From NCBI GenBank assembly GCA_017559445.1, contig JAFYSJ010000025.1:1-64000 (forward strand): 64,000 nucleotides of DNA, read 5' to 3'. A program made the position numbers and the translations under genes. This DNA is from Clostridia bacterium (GTDB lineage: Bacteria; Bacillota; Clostridia; RGIG7378). Under the pieces are notes generated by a model that saw only the letters and a list, made by a program, of their open reading frames with translations, did not search any database and was not told the DNA's origin. Positions 52,625-61,142 of this stretch are shown here, one piece after another. Every line of letters starts with the position of its first letter. Position 1 is the stretch's first letter.

Positions 52625-53965
52625 CTACAATCTAGCCTCTAACTCCTGCTTTCTATCTTCGTAGCCAGGCTTACCCAAAAGGGCAAACATATTCTTCTTA
52701 TACTCTTCTACGCCAGGCTGATCAAATGGGTTAACGCCCAAAAGGTATCCGCTAATACCACATGCCAACTCGAAGAAGCAAATCATCTGTCCAATAGTGA
52801 ACTCGTCAAGTGCTGGGATGTGTACCATGAGAATTGGGTTACCGCCATCGTTATGAGCCAAAACTGTGCCCATAGTAGCCTTGGAATTAATGTAATGCAA
52901 ATCCATGCCAGCCAAGAAATTCATGCCGTCATAGTTATGCTCATCTGCCTCCATAACAACATCGTCCTTAGCAGACTCAACATTAAGAACAGTCTCAAAG
53001 AGAACTCTTCTACCGTCCTGAATGTACTGACCCATGGAATGCAAGTCTGTTGTGCAGTCTACTGCTGCAGGGAAAATACCCTTGCCATCCTTGCCTTCAC
53101 TCTCACCATAGAGCTGCTTCCACCACTCACCAAAGCTGTGAAGTGCAGGCTCATAGTTTGTCAAAATCTCAATGCCGTATCCCTTGTTAAGCAAAAGGTT
53201 ACGTGCAACTGCGTAGCGATAACAGTCGTTGTTATTAAGGTCTGGGTCCTTGTAAAGGTCCATAGCATGTGCTGCACCTGCCATAAGCTGGTCAATATCT
53301 GCACCTGCAACAGCAATTGGCAACAAGCCTACTGCTGTGAGAACGGAAAATCTGCCGCCAATATCATCCGGTACAACGAACTCTCTGTATCCGCACTTAT
53401 CTGCAACTGTCTTAAGAGCACCTCTATGTGCATCTGTTGTAACTACGATACGCCTGGAGCACTCCTCCATGCCGTAGCGCTTCTCCATGTAGTCCTTAAT
53501 AACTCTGAAAGCAATAGCTGGCTCTGTTGTAGTACCAGACTTAGAAATAACGTTTACATAAACGCTCTTGCCCTCAAGCATCTTAAGGCAATCAACTAAA
53601 TAAGATCCGCTGATATTGCAACCAAGGAAAATAACCTGAGGCTTATCCTTGCCAGGTACCATGTTGTACATAGGTCCCTTGAGCATCTCGATAACGGCTC
53701 TAGCTCCCAAGTAGGAACCTCCGATGCCGATTACCACAAAGATGTCTGCATTATCGCGAATCTCCTGTGTAACTTCTTTAATTCTAGCGAATTCTTCTTT
53801 ATCGTAATTGAGGGGCAATCTAAGCCAGCCCAAAAAGTCGTTGCCAGCGCCTGTTCCCTCTGTAAGTGTCTTATGAGCGTCTGTAACTCTATCCTGCCAT
53901 GAATTAATGCAATTGTCACAAACTTTACCTGCACCCTTAGTGCAATCAAATCTCAAATTTGCCAT
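52625..53965 (-). CDS. pgi: Glucose-6-phosphate isomerase
   Basis: Interconverts glucose-6-phosphate and fructose-6-phosphate. 446 residues, the short Firmicutes type. [14 protein letters not shown] (about 79-92), [33 protein letters not shown] and the C-terminal [17 protein letters not shown] are present. AGAGG precedes the ATG. First gene of the pgi-malQ operon. Confidence 0.97.
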   Translation of the reverse strand: MANLRFDCTKGAGKVCDNCINSWQDRVTDAHKTLTEGTGAGNDFLGWLRLPLNYDKEEFARIKEVTQEIRDNADIFVVIGIGGSYLGARAVIEMLKGPMYNMVPGKDKPQVIFLGCNISGSYLVDCLKMLEGKSVYVNVISKSGTTTEPAIAFRVIKDYMEKRYGMEECSRRIVVTTDAHRGALKTVADKCGYREFVVPDDIGGRFSVLTAVGLLPIAVAGADIDQLMAGAAHAMDLYKDPDLNNNDCYRYAVARNLLLNKGYGIEILTNYEPALHSFGEWWKQLYGESEGKDGKGIFPAAVDCTTDLHSMGQYIQDGRRVLFETVLNVESAKDDVVMEADEHNYDGMNFLAGMDLHYINSKATMGTVLAHNDGGNPILMVHIPALDEFTIGQMICFFELACGISGYLLGVNPFDQPGVEEYKKNMFALLGKPGYEDRKQELEARL

Positions 53966-54029
53966 ATTGTTCCTCTTTATCTATTAATGCAGTTATATAT
54001 CTGTATTTTCTGCAAAATTATACCTATAT

Positions 54030-54058
54030 ATTATACCCCTATATACTTTTTAGGTAAA
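54030..54058 (-). promoter_or_regulatory. Promoter of pgi-malQ
   Basis: Minus strand TTTACC (54053-54058), 17-base spacer, TATAAT (54030-54035). A second TATAAT lies about 18 bases downstream. Confidence 0.7.
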
Positions 54059-54081
54059 GACAAAACAGGTCATTTATATAC

Positions 54082-54110
54082 AAAAAACGCCCAGCAAAAT
54101 GCCAGACGTT
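54082..54110 (-). terminator. Intrinsic terminator after the aspartate aminotransferase transcript
   Basis: Ten-base stem AACGTCTGGC/GCTGGGCGTT (three G-U pairs) followed by TTTTTTG on the minus strand. It lies beyond repeat array 5. With the promoter of pgi and the array this fills the 605-base gene-free stretch 53966-54570; 54111-54139 holds nothing else. Confidence 0.85.
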
Positions 54111-54139
54111 CATTATTTTAAGCAAAATTGTTGTTTTTC

Positions 54140-54573
54140 ACTAGCGCAGCGGCTCACTAGCAACGAAGTTGCGATCTACTAGCGCAGCGGCTCACTAGCA
54201 ACGTAGTTGCGGCCTACTAGCGTAGCGGCTCACTAGCGAGTGAAACGAGCGGATACTAGCAAGCTTTGCTTGCGGCTCACTAGCAACGAAGTTGCGATCT
54301 ACTAGCGTAGCGGCTCACTAACGAGCTTTGCTCGTGGCCTACTAGCGCGATAGCGCGGCTCACTAGCAACGTAGTTGCGGCCTACTAGCGCAGCGGCTCA
54401 CTAACGAGCTTTGCTCGTGGTTCACTAGCAACGAAGTTGCGATCTACTAGCGTAGCGGCTCACTAGCGAGTGAAACGAGCGGATACTAGCAAGCTTTGCT
54501 TGCGGCTCACTAACGAGCTTTGCTCGTGGTTCACTAGCAACGAAGTTGCGGCTACTAGCGCAGCGGCTCACTA
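54140..54573. repeat. ACTAG-hairpin array 5 (21 units, the longest)
   Basis: Units begin at 54140, 54156, 54178, 54194, 54216, 54232, 54255, 54279, 54301, 54317, 54341, 54362, 54384, 54400, 54424, 54446, 54462, 54485, 54509, 54533 and 54554; three (54317, 54400, 54509) have ACTAA followed by CGAGCTTTGCTCG. Other inserts are CGCAGCG/CGTAGCG, CAACGAAGTTG, CAACGTAGTTG, CGAGTGAAACGAG, CAAGCTTTGCTTG and CGCGATAGCGCG. The final ACTA (54570-54573) contains the stop codon of the aminotransferase gene. Confidence 0.96.
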
Positions 54574-55833
54574 AAAATTATATTTCTCATATGCTGCAAT
54601 GTTTGCGCAAAGGCAGAACACCTTCATTGCAACCTTAAGGTCCTGTACGGATACTGCAGATGGAGCAAGACGAATGTTGCTGTCCTGAGGATCCTTACCA
54701 TATGGATATGTGGAACCAGCATTTGTGAAGAACACGCCAGCCTTTGCTGCCATATCTACTACTCTAGCTGCACAGCCAGGCATTACGTCAACACTGATGA
54801 AGTAACCGCCTCTTGGAGAATTCCATGTAGCAACGTTGGAATTGCAAATTCCAGCCTTAAGTGTCTTAAGAACGCAGTCAAACTTAGGACGCATAATCTT
54901 AGCGTGCTGCATCATGAGCTTGTGAACATTCTCTGCATCCTTCAAGAACTCAACGTGCATCATCTGATTGATCTTGTCGTAGCCGATAGTTGCTGTATCG
55001 AACTGCTTAGCCAAGAAGTTAATGTTCTCTGGGCTAGCTGCAACTACTGCAATACCAGAACCTGCGAATGTAACCTTAGATGTGGACATGAATGTGTAAA
55101 CCATGTTGGGGTTACCAGCCTTGCGGCACTCCTCGATAATATCGAGAACCTTATCCTGCTTGTCCTCATAAAGGTGGTGCAAGCAATATGCGTTATCCCA
55201 GAAAATACGGAAGTTATCTGCTGCAGGCTTAAGGTTAGCCATACGCTTAACAACCTCGTCAGAGAATGTAATACCTGTTGGGTTAGAATACTGAGGAACT
55301 ACCCACATACCCTTAATAGTTGGGTCAGAGCTTACGAGCTCCTCGATAGTATCCATGTCTGGGCCATCTGCGTTCATCTTAACATTGATCATCTCAACGC
55401 CCAAATCCTCAGTGATTCTGAAGTGACGGTCATATCCTGGAACTGGACACAAGAACTTAACCTTAGGAGAATTAAGCCATCTCTCTCCACCCAATACGCC
55501 ACGGAGCAAGCAGTTTGCTACGATGTCGTACATAAGGTTAAGGGAGGAGTTACCACCTACATAAATGTTATCTGGTGTAAGACCAAGCAAATCTGCAAAA
55601 AGCTTTCTAGCCTCAGGAAGACCTGTTGGCAAACCGTAGTTACGGATATCTGCATTTGTTCCCTTTGCAATAAAGTCAGTTGGCTTGCACTTAAGCATAG
55701 CCTTAGAAAGGTTGAGCTGCTCTGTTGCAGGACGACCTCTACGAATGTCGATGTTTAAGCCCTTAGTCAGAATCTCGTTGTATTCCTGAACCATTGCCTC
55801 GTATGTCTTCTTAGAACAAATCTTATATCCCAT
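54571..55833 (-). CDS. Aspartate aminotransferase, Ic-type
   Basis: PLP enzyme predicted to exchange amino groups between aspartate and 2-oxoglutarate. 420 residues; the early block RGRPATEQLNLSKAML, GGNSSLNLMYD, PQYSNPTG, WDNAYCLHHL and the PLP lysine K253 in FMSTSKVTFAGSG fit the MocR-like Ic subgroup (PF12897) better than classical AspC. GGAG is five bases before the ATG. The stop TAG is part of the first separator of array 5. Confidence 0.9.
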   Translation of the reverse strand: MGYKICSKKTYEAMVQEYNEILTKGLNIDIRRGRPATEQLNLSKAMLKCKPTDFIAKGTNADIRNYGLPTGLPEARKLFADLLGLTPDNIYVGGNSSLNLMYDIVANCLLRGVLGGERWLNSPKVKFLCPVPGYDRHFRITEDLGVEMINVKMNADGPDMDTIEELVSSDPTIKGMWVVPQYSNPTGITFSDEVVKRMANLKPAADNFRIFWDNAYCLHHLYEDKQDKVLDIIEECRKAGNPNMVYTFMSTSKVTFAGSGIAVVAASPENINFLAKQFDTATIGYDKINQMMHVEFLKDAENVHKLMMQHAKIMRPKFDCVLKTLKAGICNSNVATWNSPRGGYFISVDVMPGCAARVVDMAAKAGVFFTNAGSTYPYGKDPQDSNIRLAPSAVSVQDLKVAMKVFCLCANIAAYEKYNF

Positions 55834-55863
55834 AAAAACTCCATAAAATAAATTTCTTTGGCA

Positions 55864-55893
55864 AGTTTACCATAAGTGAGACAAGGTGTTCAA
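55864..55893 (-). promoter_or_regulatory. Promoter of the aminotransferase gene
   Basis: Minus strand TTGAAC (55888-55893), 18-base spacer, extended -10 TGGTAAACT (55864-55872). Confidence 0.6.
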
Positions 55894-55903
55894 TTGTGAA
55901 AAG

Positions 55904-56896
55904 CTACAAGCATTTTGCTATATGTTGCCTAAAATTTTCACCTATTATCTTATTTACCAAATTTTCGTTATATTTTTTTACTAAAAGGTACTCTCGAAGC
56001 TTTTCGTGCTCAAAAACACCCCTAAAGTCATCATATTTGGTGTCAAATCCGTCCCAATCGCTTCCAAGGCCCAGATTGTCACTTCCCACAAACTGCAGAG
56101 CATGGTCAATATGTGCGTACATATCGTCTATGGAAACGGCATCTTTGTTGCTCAAAAAATAAGGAACGTAGCTTATGCCAACAAAGGCTCCTCTGTCGCC
56201 CAAAGCCTGCAATTGTTTGTCTGTTAAATTGCGTGGATGTTTGCAAATCGCATCACAGTTTGAATGGGTCGCAAACAGAATATTATCCTGTCCGTACTCC
56301 ATTACATCCCAGAATGTTTTATCAGAAAGATGTGAACAATCTACTCCCATACGGAGAGTTGCCATGTTTTTAAGGAGGATTCTTCCCCAATGGGTAAGTC
56401 CCGTGTCTATTGTTTCTGTACCAAAATGAGCATCTGCCCTTGGTCCTGTACATGCGCCACATCCTATGTGGTTATCGTCATTCCAGGTAAGGGTTATGAT
56501 CCTAACTCCATCGTGCCAAAGGCTTGGCAAAACATCTATATTTTTACCAAGAACCGCTCCATTTTCCACGGTCAAAATAGCAGCTACTCTACCTGTGGAC
56601 AAGGCCAAATCCAAATCCTTTTGAGTATGGACCTGCACCACCTTATCTCCCATCTTAGTTAGCTGACGGCGAATGGCCACCATATAGTCCAGATATTTTT
56701 CGTAATAGTCTGGCTTTATTCCATTAACTGGTGGTTGAGATGAATCTACGAAGATAGCCAAGCATTGTATCCACTGAGGACTAATGCTTAAGGCTCTGCG
56801 AAAGTCTAGGTCTAGACTATTACTTAACAGGTCACCCTTGCCTGGGTGCAGGACTAACTCCGTGGCGGTGTCGCAGTGAGAATCAGCATAAATCAT
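55904..56896 (-). CDS. M19-family dipeptidase
   Basis: Zinc dipeptidase of the renal dipeptidase family, 330 residues, no signal peptide, so probably cytoplasmic. YADSHCDTATE (first metal pair, 3-13), ILTVENGA (bridging Glu), ATHSN, and LGSDWDGF carry the metal site. ATGA overlap with yraN upstream. No terminator is visible behind it. Last gene of the lepB-rbgA-rnhB-yraN-dipeptidase operon. Confidence 0.92.
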   Translation of the reverse strand: MIYADSHCDTATELVLHPGKGDLLSNSLDLDFRRALSISPQWIQCLAIFVDSSQPPVNGIKPDYYEKYLDYMVAIRRQLTKMGDKVVQVHTQKDLDLALSTGRVAAILTVENGAVLGKNIDVLPSLWHDGVRIITLTWNDDNHIGCGACTGPRADAHFGTETIDTGLTHWGRILLKNMATLRMGVDCSHLSDKTFWDVMEYGQDNILFATHSNCDAICKHPRNLTDKQLQALGDRGAFVGISYVPYFLSNKDAVSIDDMYAHIDHALQFVGSDNLGLGSDWDGFDTKYDDFRGVFEHEKLREYLLVKKYNENLVNKIIGENFRQHIAKCL

Positions 56897-57255
56897 AAAA
56901 AGGCCTCCTCTATTATGTCTACAGTAACTCTATGGTCCTCTATCATAATCGAAACTACGTCAAATCTGACCCCGTTATATTCCCTATTGTTAATATAGTG
57001 TCTAGCAACCTGTTTAAGTCTATGTTGCTTTAACTTGTTTACTGATTCCTCAGGAGCTCCGTAACTTATTCCCTTGCGTGTTTTGACCTCGGCGAAAACC
57101 AGTTCGTTGTCCTTGAGCAAAATCAGGTCTGCCTCTCCAACTCCATAGATTCTGTACTGCCTCTCTAAGACTATGTAGCCCTTAGCCTCATATGCCTTAG
57201 CTGCCAAATCCTCGCCATAACTGCCTGTTCGTTTAGCCGCCTTTGTATCAGTCAT
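56893..57255 (-). CDS. yraN: YraN/UPF0102 nuclease-fold protein
   Basis: 120 residues; GSYGEDLAAKAYEAKGYIVL, GVGEADLILLKDNELVFAEVKTR show the restriction-nuclease-like core (E, D, ExK). It is usually found beside rnhB, as here, overlapping its end by eight bases. No ribosome binding site of its own is clear, so coupling is likely. Confidence 0.92.
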   Translation of the reverse strand: MTDTKAAKRTGSYGEDLAAKAYEAKGYIVLERQYRIYGVGEADLILLKDNELVFAEVKTRKGISYGAPEESVNKLKQHRLKQVARHYINNREYNGVRFDVVSIMIEDHRVTVDIIEEAFL

Positions 57256-57907
57256 TATTCATAAAGTTCTTGCAGAAACTACGTCTATGAATGGGGCTCA
57301 AACCATACTGCTTAATAGCATCAATATGGCTCTTAGTGCCGTATCCCTTGTGTCCTGCAAATCCGTACTCTGGATAAAGCTTATCCATTTCCTCCATGAT
57401 TCTGTCCCTTGTAACCTTGGCCAAAATAGAAGCCGCTCCAATAGTGTATGAAATGGCATCTCCCTTAATAAGTGGAACAAGGTTCACGTCAGGAATATCA
57501 AGCTTAACTGCGTCGATCAAAGCTGTCTTAGGTGCAACATCAAGGATAGAAGTCTTCATGCCATGCTTAGTTGCCTCTAAAATATTGATCTCGTCTATGG
57601 TGTCATGTTGAATCAACTGAATTGAATATGCCTCTGCGCGGGAAATAATTACGTCGTAGAGGGCATCTCTAATAGATTCACTAACCTTCTTAGAGTCGTT
57701 GATTCTATTGAGCATTGGGTCAATGTCTGCAAGACATCCTGCAGCACCTGCCTCGATAATCTCTCTAGGAAAAACTACAGAAGCTGTGCTAACTGGACCT
57801 GCCAAAGGGCCACGGCCAGCCTCATCTGTGCCACTAACTGGGCCCAAATCTATGTACTGTAGCTCATATTGAAACCTAATTGGATCAATCGGCTTTGCTG
57901 CGCGCAT
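57248..57907 (-). CDS. rnhB: Ribonuclease HII
   Basis: Removes ribonucleotides from DNA. 219 residues with the metal site in GTDEAGRGPLAGPV (about 25-38), KVSESIRDALYD, LIDAVKLDIPDV and AASILAKVTRDRIME. GGGGGAAGC precedes the ATG at 57907, which overlaps the end of rbgA by 23 bases. Confidence 0.95.
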   Translation of the reverse strand: MRAAKPIDPIRFQYELQYIDLGPVSGTDEAGRGPLAGPVSTASVVFPREIIEAGAAGCLADIDPMLNRINDSKKVSESIRDALYDVIISRAEAYSIQLIQHDTIDEINILEATKHGMKTSILDVAPKTALIDAVKLDIPDVNLVPLIKGDAISYTIGAASILAKVTRDRIMEEMDKLYPEYGFAGHKGYGTKSHIDAIKQYGLSPIHRRSFCKNFMNND

Positions 57908-58814
57908 GCTTCCCCCTGTTTAACTGCTCTAATCTAAGCTCCTCTGCCTTTGCTGCAAAGGTCTCCACATCTTCTACTCTATCTACTGTAATCTTGCCCA
58001 TGCGACCTTCTCTAAAGTCATGCATGATAAGGGATGCCGCCTTCTCATAGTCAATGGCACCACCTGACATACGGCAACCACGCTTCTGTCCAATAGTCTC
58101 CAGCAAGTCAAGTGCTGGCATAGTTGGAGCATCTGCAATACCGTATCTATTGACGAGAGCCTCTGGATATCTATCCTGCAAGAACTTAATAAACTCAATA
58201 GAAAGTTCTGCCACATCCAAAACGTCTTCTTTAATAGCGCCAGTAAATGCAAGTCTTACGCCAATGTCTGGAATCTCAAATCTAGGCCACAATACACCTG
58301 GTGTGTCCAAGAGTTGAATATTACCTACGTCGATCCACTGCTTACCTCTAGTAACGCCAGGCTTATCTCCAGTAAATGCTGCAGCTCTACCTGCCAAGGA
58401 GTTAATCAAAGTGGACTTACCTACATTAGGAATACCTACGATCATAGCTCTAACTGGCTGTGGCTTACGTCCCTTATCTTTTTGGGCCTGAATCTTGTCT
58501 GCCATAATAGAATAAGCCATATTTGCAACCTGCATGGCCTGCTTTCGCTCCTTGGAGTTAATGAAAAGACAAGGAATGTTCTTGTTCTTAAAATACTCCT
58601 GCCATGTTGCAGTAATTGCAGGATCTGCCATGTCGCTACGATTAAAAACCATAAGTCGACGCTTGTCTCCCAGCATCCTATCAAACTCTGGGTTATCTCC
58701 AGACAATGGAACTCTAGCGTCCATTACCTCGATAACCAAATCCACCAAGGATAAGTTCTCCTGTATTAATCTCTTAGCCTTGGCCATATGGCCAGGAAAC
58801 CACTGAATCTGCAT
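57885..58814 (-). CDS. rbgA: Ribosome biogenesis GTPase YlqF/RbgA
   Basis: Circularly permuted GTPase for late 50S subunit assembly. 309 residues; the order is G4 NRSD (58-61), then G1 GIPNVGKST (about 128-136), G2/G3 KPGVTRGKQW and DTPGVLWP, with IQWFPGHMAKAKR at the N-terminus and a C-terminal RNA-binding domain. Starts two bases behind the lepB stop. Neighbours lepB and rnhB are the usual Firmicutes context. Confidence 0.96.
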   Translation of the reverse strand: MQIQWFPGHMAKAKRLIQENLSLVDLVIEVMDARVPLSGDNPEFDRMLGDKRRLMVFNRSDMADPAITATWQEYFKNKNIPCLFINSKERKQAMQVANMAYSIMADKIQAQKDKGRKPQPVRAMIVGIPNVGKSTLINSLAGRAAAFTGDKPGVTRGKQWIDVGNIQLLDTPGVLWPRFEIPDIGVRLAFTGAIKEDVLDVAELSIEFIKFLQDRYPEALVNRYGIADAPTMPALDLLETIGQKRGCRMSGGAIDYEKAASLIMHDFREGRMGKITVDRVEDVETFAAKAEELRLEQLNRGKHARSKAD

Positions 58815-58816
58815 AA

Positions 58817-59536
58817 TTACTTAACCTTACCTATTGAATCTGTGGGGCCTACTCTAAAGAATACCTTGCCCTTAACATCCTCTACCTTAACACAGCCAAA
58901 GCTTCTGCTATCGATGCTAACTGTTCTATTATCTCCCATTACGAAGATATATCCCTCTGGAACAGTAATAGTGCTACCTGCAGCGCCTGCCATTGTCTTC
59001 ATAGTATCTGTCAAATACTCCTCTTCCAAAAGCTCGCCGTTAAGGTAAACCTCTCCATCCTTAATGGAAATAGTATCTCCTGCAACTGCGATTACACGCT
59101 TAATATAGTTAACTTCTCCTGGGTTAACTACTGGCAATGCATCTATCCACATTCCATACTTACCGTGCTGCTGAATGTACACGATAATGTCGCCTCTGTC
59201 TGGTTCATCGAACAAATATGCCATTCTGCTAATGAGCACCTTGTCACCATCGTGGCATGTTGGGTACATGGAAGAATGGTCAACCTGAATAGTCATAATA
59301 CCAAATCTTCTAATAAGACCACCAATAACAAAAGCTAAGAGTAATACTGCGATCCAGGACAAAATCTCCTTAACTGGGTCCTTCTTTTTAGCAGCCTTAG
59401 TTGGCTGCTCATCTACAGTCTCCTCTGTGGCGTTCTCATTCTCCACAACAACTTCCTCAGCTGTAGTCTCTACTACCTGAGGTTCTGCGTTCTCAAAAAC
59501 TTCCTGATTGTTTGTCATTTTAATTTCGTTTTCCAT
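58817..59536 (-). CDS. lepB: Signal peptidase I
   Basis: Membrane serine protease that removes signal peptides. 239 residues; an acidic N-terminal tail of about 50 residues precedes the single anchor (56-76). Catalytic S89 in DHSSMYP and K146 in YIKRVIA; MGDNRTVSIDSRSFG follows. An in-frame TGA 18 bases upstream fixes the region of the start. TATAAT (59544-59549) ends seven bases before the ATG and no usable ribosome binding site is present, so the transcript may be leaderless. Another TATAAT at 59599-59604 could give a longer leader. Confidence 0.94.
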   Translation of the reverse strand: MENEIKMTNNQEVFENAEPQVVETTAEEVVVENENATEETVDEQPTKAAKKKDPVKEILSWIAVLLLAFVIGGLIRRFGIMTIQVDHSSMYPTCHDGDKVLISRMAYLFDEPDRGDIIVYIQQHGKYGMWIDALPVVNPGEVNYIKRVIAVAGDTISIKDGEVYLNGELLEEEYLTDTMKTMAGAAGSTITVPEGYIFVMGDNRTVSIDSRSFGCVKVEDVKGKVFFRVGPTDSIGKVK

Positions 59537-59543
59537 ACCTGTT

Positions 59544-59549
59544 ATTATA
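59544..59549 (-). promoter_or_regulatory. -10 element of lepB, possibly leaderless
   Basis: TATAAT on the minus strand with seven bases to the ATG at 59536, the same spacing as at nadD. The -35 region is poor. Confidence 0.5.
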
Positions 59550-59604
59550 GCTCAAAATCCCTAATTCAAAAAGGGCCAATGAAATTTTGATTTTTCCGAT
59601 TATA

Positions 59605-59638
59605 AAGCAATACCGACATAGATTTCTCCATGTCGGTA
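59605..59638 (-). terminator. Terminator-like hairpin after rplS
   Basis: TACCGACAT/ATGTCGGTA stem (59611-59638); the minus-strand tract behind it (TTGCTTTATAAT) is only moderately T-rich. Confidence 0.65.
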
Positions 59639-59684
59639 CTTGTCTTTTAATGTTAATTTTTGTTCGATTCTGTCGAACTGCTGA

Positions 59685-60026
59685 TTACAGTCTCTCCTTA
59701 ATCTTAGCAGCCTTACCAGATCTACCACGCAAGTAGTAAAGCTTAGCTCTGCGAACCTTACCTCTGCGAACAACCTTGATAGACTCAATTCTGGGGGAGT
59801 TGATTGGGAAAACTCTCTCTACGCCTACGCCAGATGCAATACGTCTAACTGTGATTGTCTCGTTGATACCGGAACCCTTACGAGCAATGAGAACGCCCTC
59901 ATATGCCTGAAGTCTCTCACGGTTGCCCTCAACGATCTTGCACATAATGTGAAGTGTGTCACCAATACCGAACTGTGGGATATCTGATCTCAACTGCTCA
60001 GCTTCAATTGCCTTAATGTAATCCAT
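59685..60026 (-). CDS. rplS: 50S ribosomal protein L19
   Basis: 113 residues, whole family length: [33 protein letters not shown] and [37 protein letters not shown] lies well before the ATG. Monocistronic between its own promoter and a hairpin. Codon use is strongly biased, as for other ribosomal genes. Confidence 0.97.
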   Translation of the reverse strand: MDYIKAIEAEQLRSDIPQFGIGDTLHIMCKIVEGNRERLQAYEGVLIARKGSGINETITVRRIASGVGVERVFPINSPRIESIKVVRRGKVRRAKLYYLRGRSGKAAKIKERL

Positions 60027-60135
60027 AATATAACCTCCTGAAATCGTGAGCGTTCATACCCGTTCATAACGGCAGCGGAGCGCTGAATTTAATTTCGCCC
60101 GCACGAAAATAAGGCATTCTCGCGCAAGCTTGCCA
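60027..60135 (-). other. Structured 5' leader of rplS
   Basis: About 100 bases with several small stems on the minus strand: CCGTT-ATG-AACGG, TTTCG/CGAAA, and palindromes GCAAGCTTGC and AGCGCT. It may be a ribosomal-protein autoregulatory leader; I cannot match it to the known L19 leader by eye. Confidence 0.45.
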
Positions 60136-60164
60136 ATATTACCATAATCCCTATGGATTTGCAA
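60136..60164 (-). promoter_or_regulatory. Promoter of rplS
   Basis: Minus strand TTGCAA (60159-60164), 17-base spacer, extended -10 TGGTAATAT (60136-60144). Confidence 0.65.
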
Positions 60165-60170
60165 GCACTT

Positions 60171-61142
60171 TTATTTGGTTTCTACAGGTATTCCTGTTAG
60201 GTCAAAATCTGGCACATACTCATCTGTGGCAGATGCCATATCTTGGTAAAACATCCTGTCTGTACCATGCTCTTCCAGATATTTTGCTACTTTTAAGTAC
60301 TCAAACTTTGATATAGGTCTGTTTATCTCCGGATAATCACAGGCCCTGCCTAGGGGCGTATATTGGCTCATAACGCTAATAACTATGTCGTCTCCATATG
60401 TGCTGGCCAAATAGTCTATGACATCCAATGTATCTCCCCTGTCTTTGGGCAGGATCAAATGCCTAACCACAACTCCAGAGGTCATAATTCCCTCAGAATT
60501 AATCTTAGGTTCACCAACCTGTCGGAACATTTCCTCAATTGCCTTAGATGCCACCTCAAAATAATCCTCAGCATCTGAGTACACCTTAGCCATTTGTCCA
60601 TTCATATACTTTAGGTCTGGCAAATAAATGTCCACTAAACCATCCAAGCTTCTAAGCGTCTCCACCCTATCGTAACCGCTTGTGTTATACACAATTGGCA
60701 AATGGTTTGGATTGACCCTATAAATCTTAAGAGCCTCCCTAATGCCGTGAACATAATGGCTTGGATTAACTAAGTTAATGTTAAGTGCCCCTTGATCTTG
60801 CAGATTCTTAAAAACCTGGGCCAACTGCTCAGAAGAAATGGGCGCGCCGTACTTTTCGTGGCTTATTTTGTAGTTTTGACAGAATACACATCCTAAGGAG
60901 CAACCTGTAAAGAAAACCGTTCCGCTGCCATGAGGCTTTCCCTCAGCCTCCCTCTTTTCCCTATTCTCTGGAAGTCCGCTTATTATGGGCTCCTCATAAT
61001 AGTGAAGAGCTGCCCTTGCCACATACATGGTAGATGGCATTTTGCAATATCCCTGTCCCCCATCTGGAGTTCTAAGGGCATTACACCTGCGTGGGCAGAG
61101 ATTGCATATGAAACTGTCCTTATTCTGTGTACCTGTAGTCAA
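60171..61142 (-). CDS. Radical SAM protein, PflX-like
   Basis: 323 residues of the COG1313 group related to pyruvate formate-lyase activating enzymes. The [4Fe-4S]/SAM motif is CSLGCVFCQN; an extra N-terminal cysteine set CNLCPRRCNA may hold a second cluster. IVYNTSGYDRVETL and VDIYLPDLKYMN are family blocks. The start is TTG at 61142, six to seven bases after GGGAG inside the end of the CapA gene, which it overlaps by 23 bases; the next ATG is too far in. Substrate unknown. Confidence 0.88.
   Translation of the reverse strand: MTTGTQNKDSFICNLCPRRCNALRTPDGGQGYCKMPSTMYVARAALHYYEEPIISGLPENREKREAEGKPHGSGTVFFTGCSLGCVFCQNYKISHEKYGAPISSEQLAQVFKNLQDQGALNINLVNPSHYVHGIREALKIYRVNPNHLPIVYNTSGYDRVETLRSLDGLVDIYLPDLKYMNGQMAKVYSDAEDYFEVASKAIEEMFRQVGEPKINSEGIMTSGVVVRHLILPKDRGDTLDVIDYLASTYGDDIVISVMSQYTPLGRACDYPEINRPISKFEYLKVAKYLEEHGTDRMFYQDMASATDEYVPDFDLTGIPVETK

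Noticed and set aside
54140-54573. Array 5 (and the others) as a CRISPR array
   Set aside because: Units are 16-24 bases, the variable part comes from a small recurring set of hairpins rather than unique spacers, and no cas genes are present.
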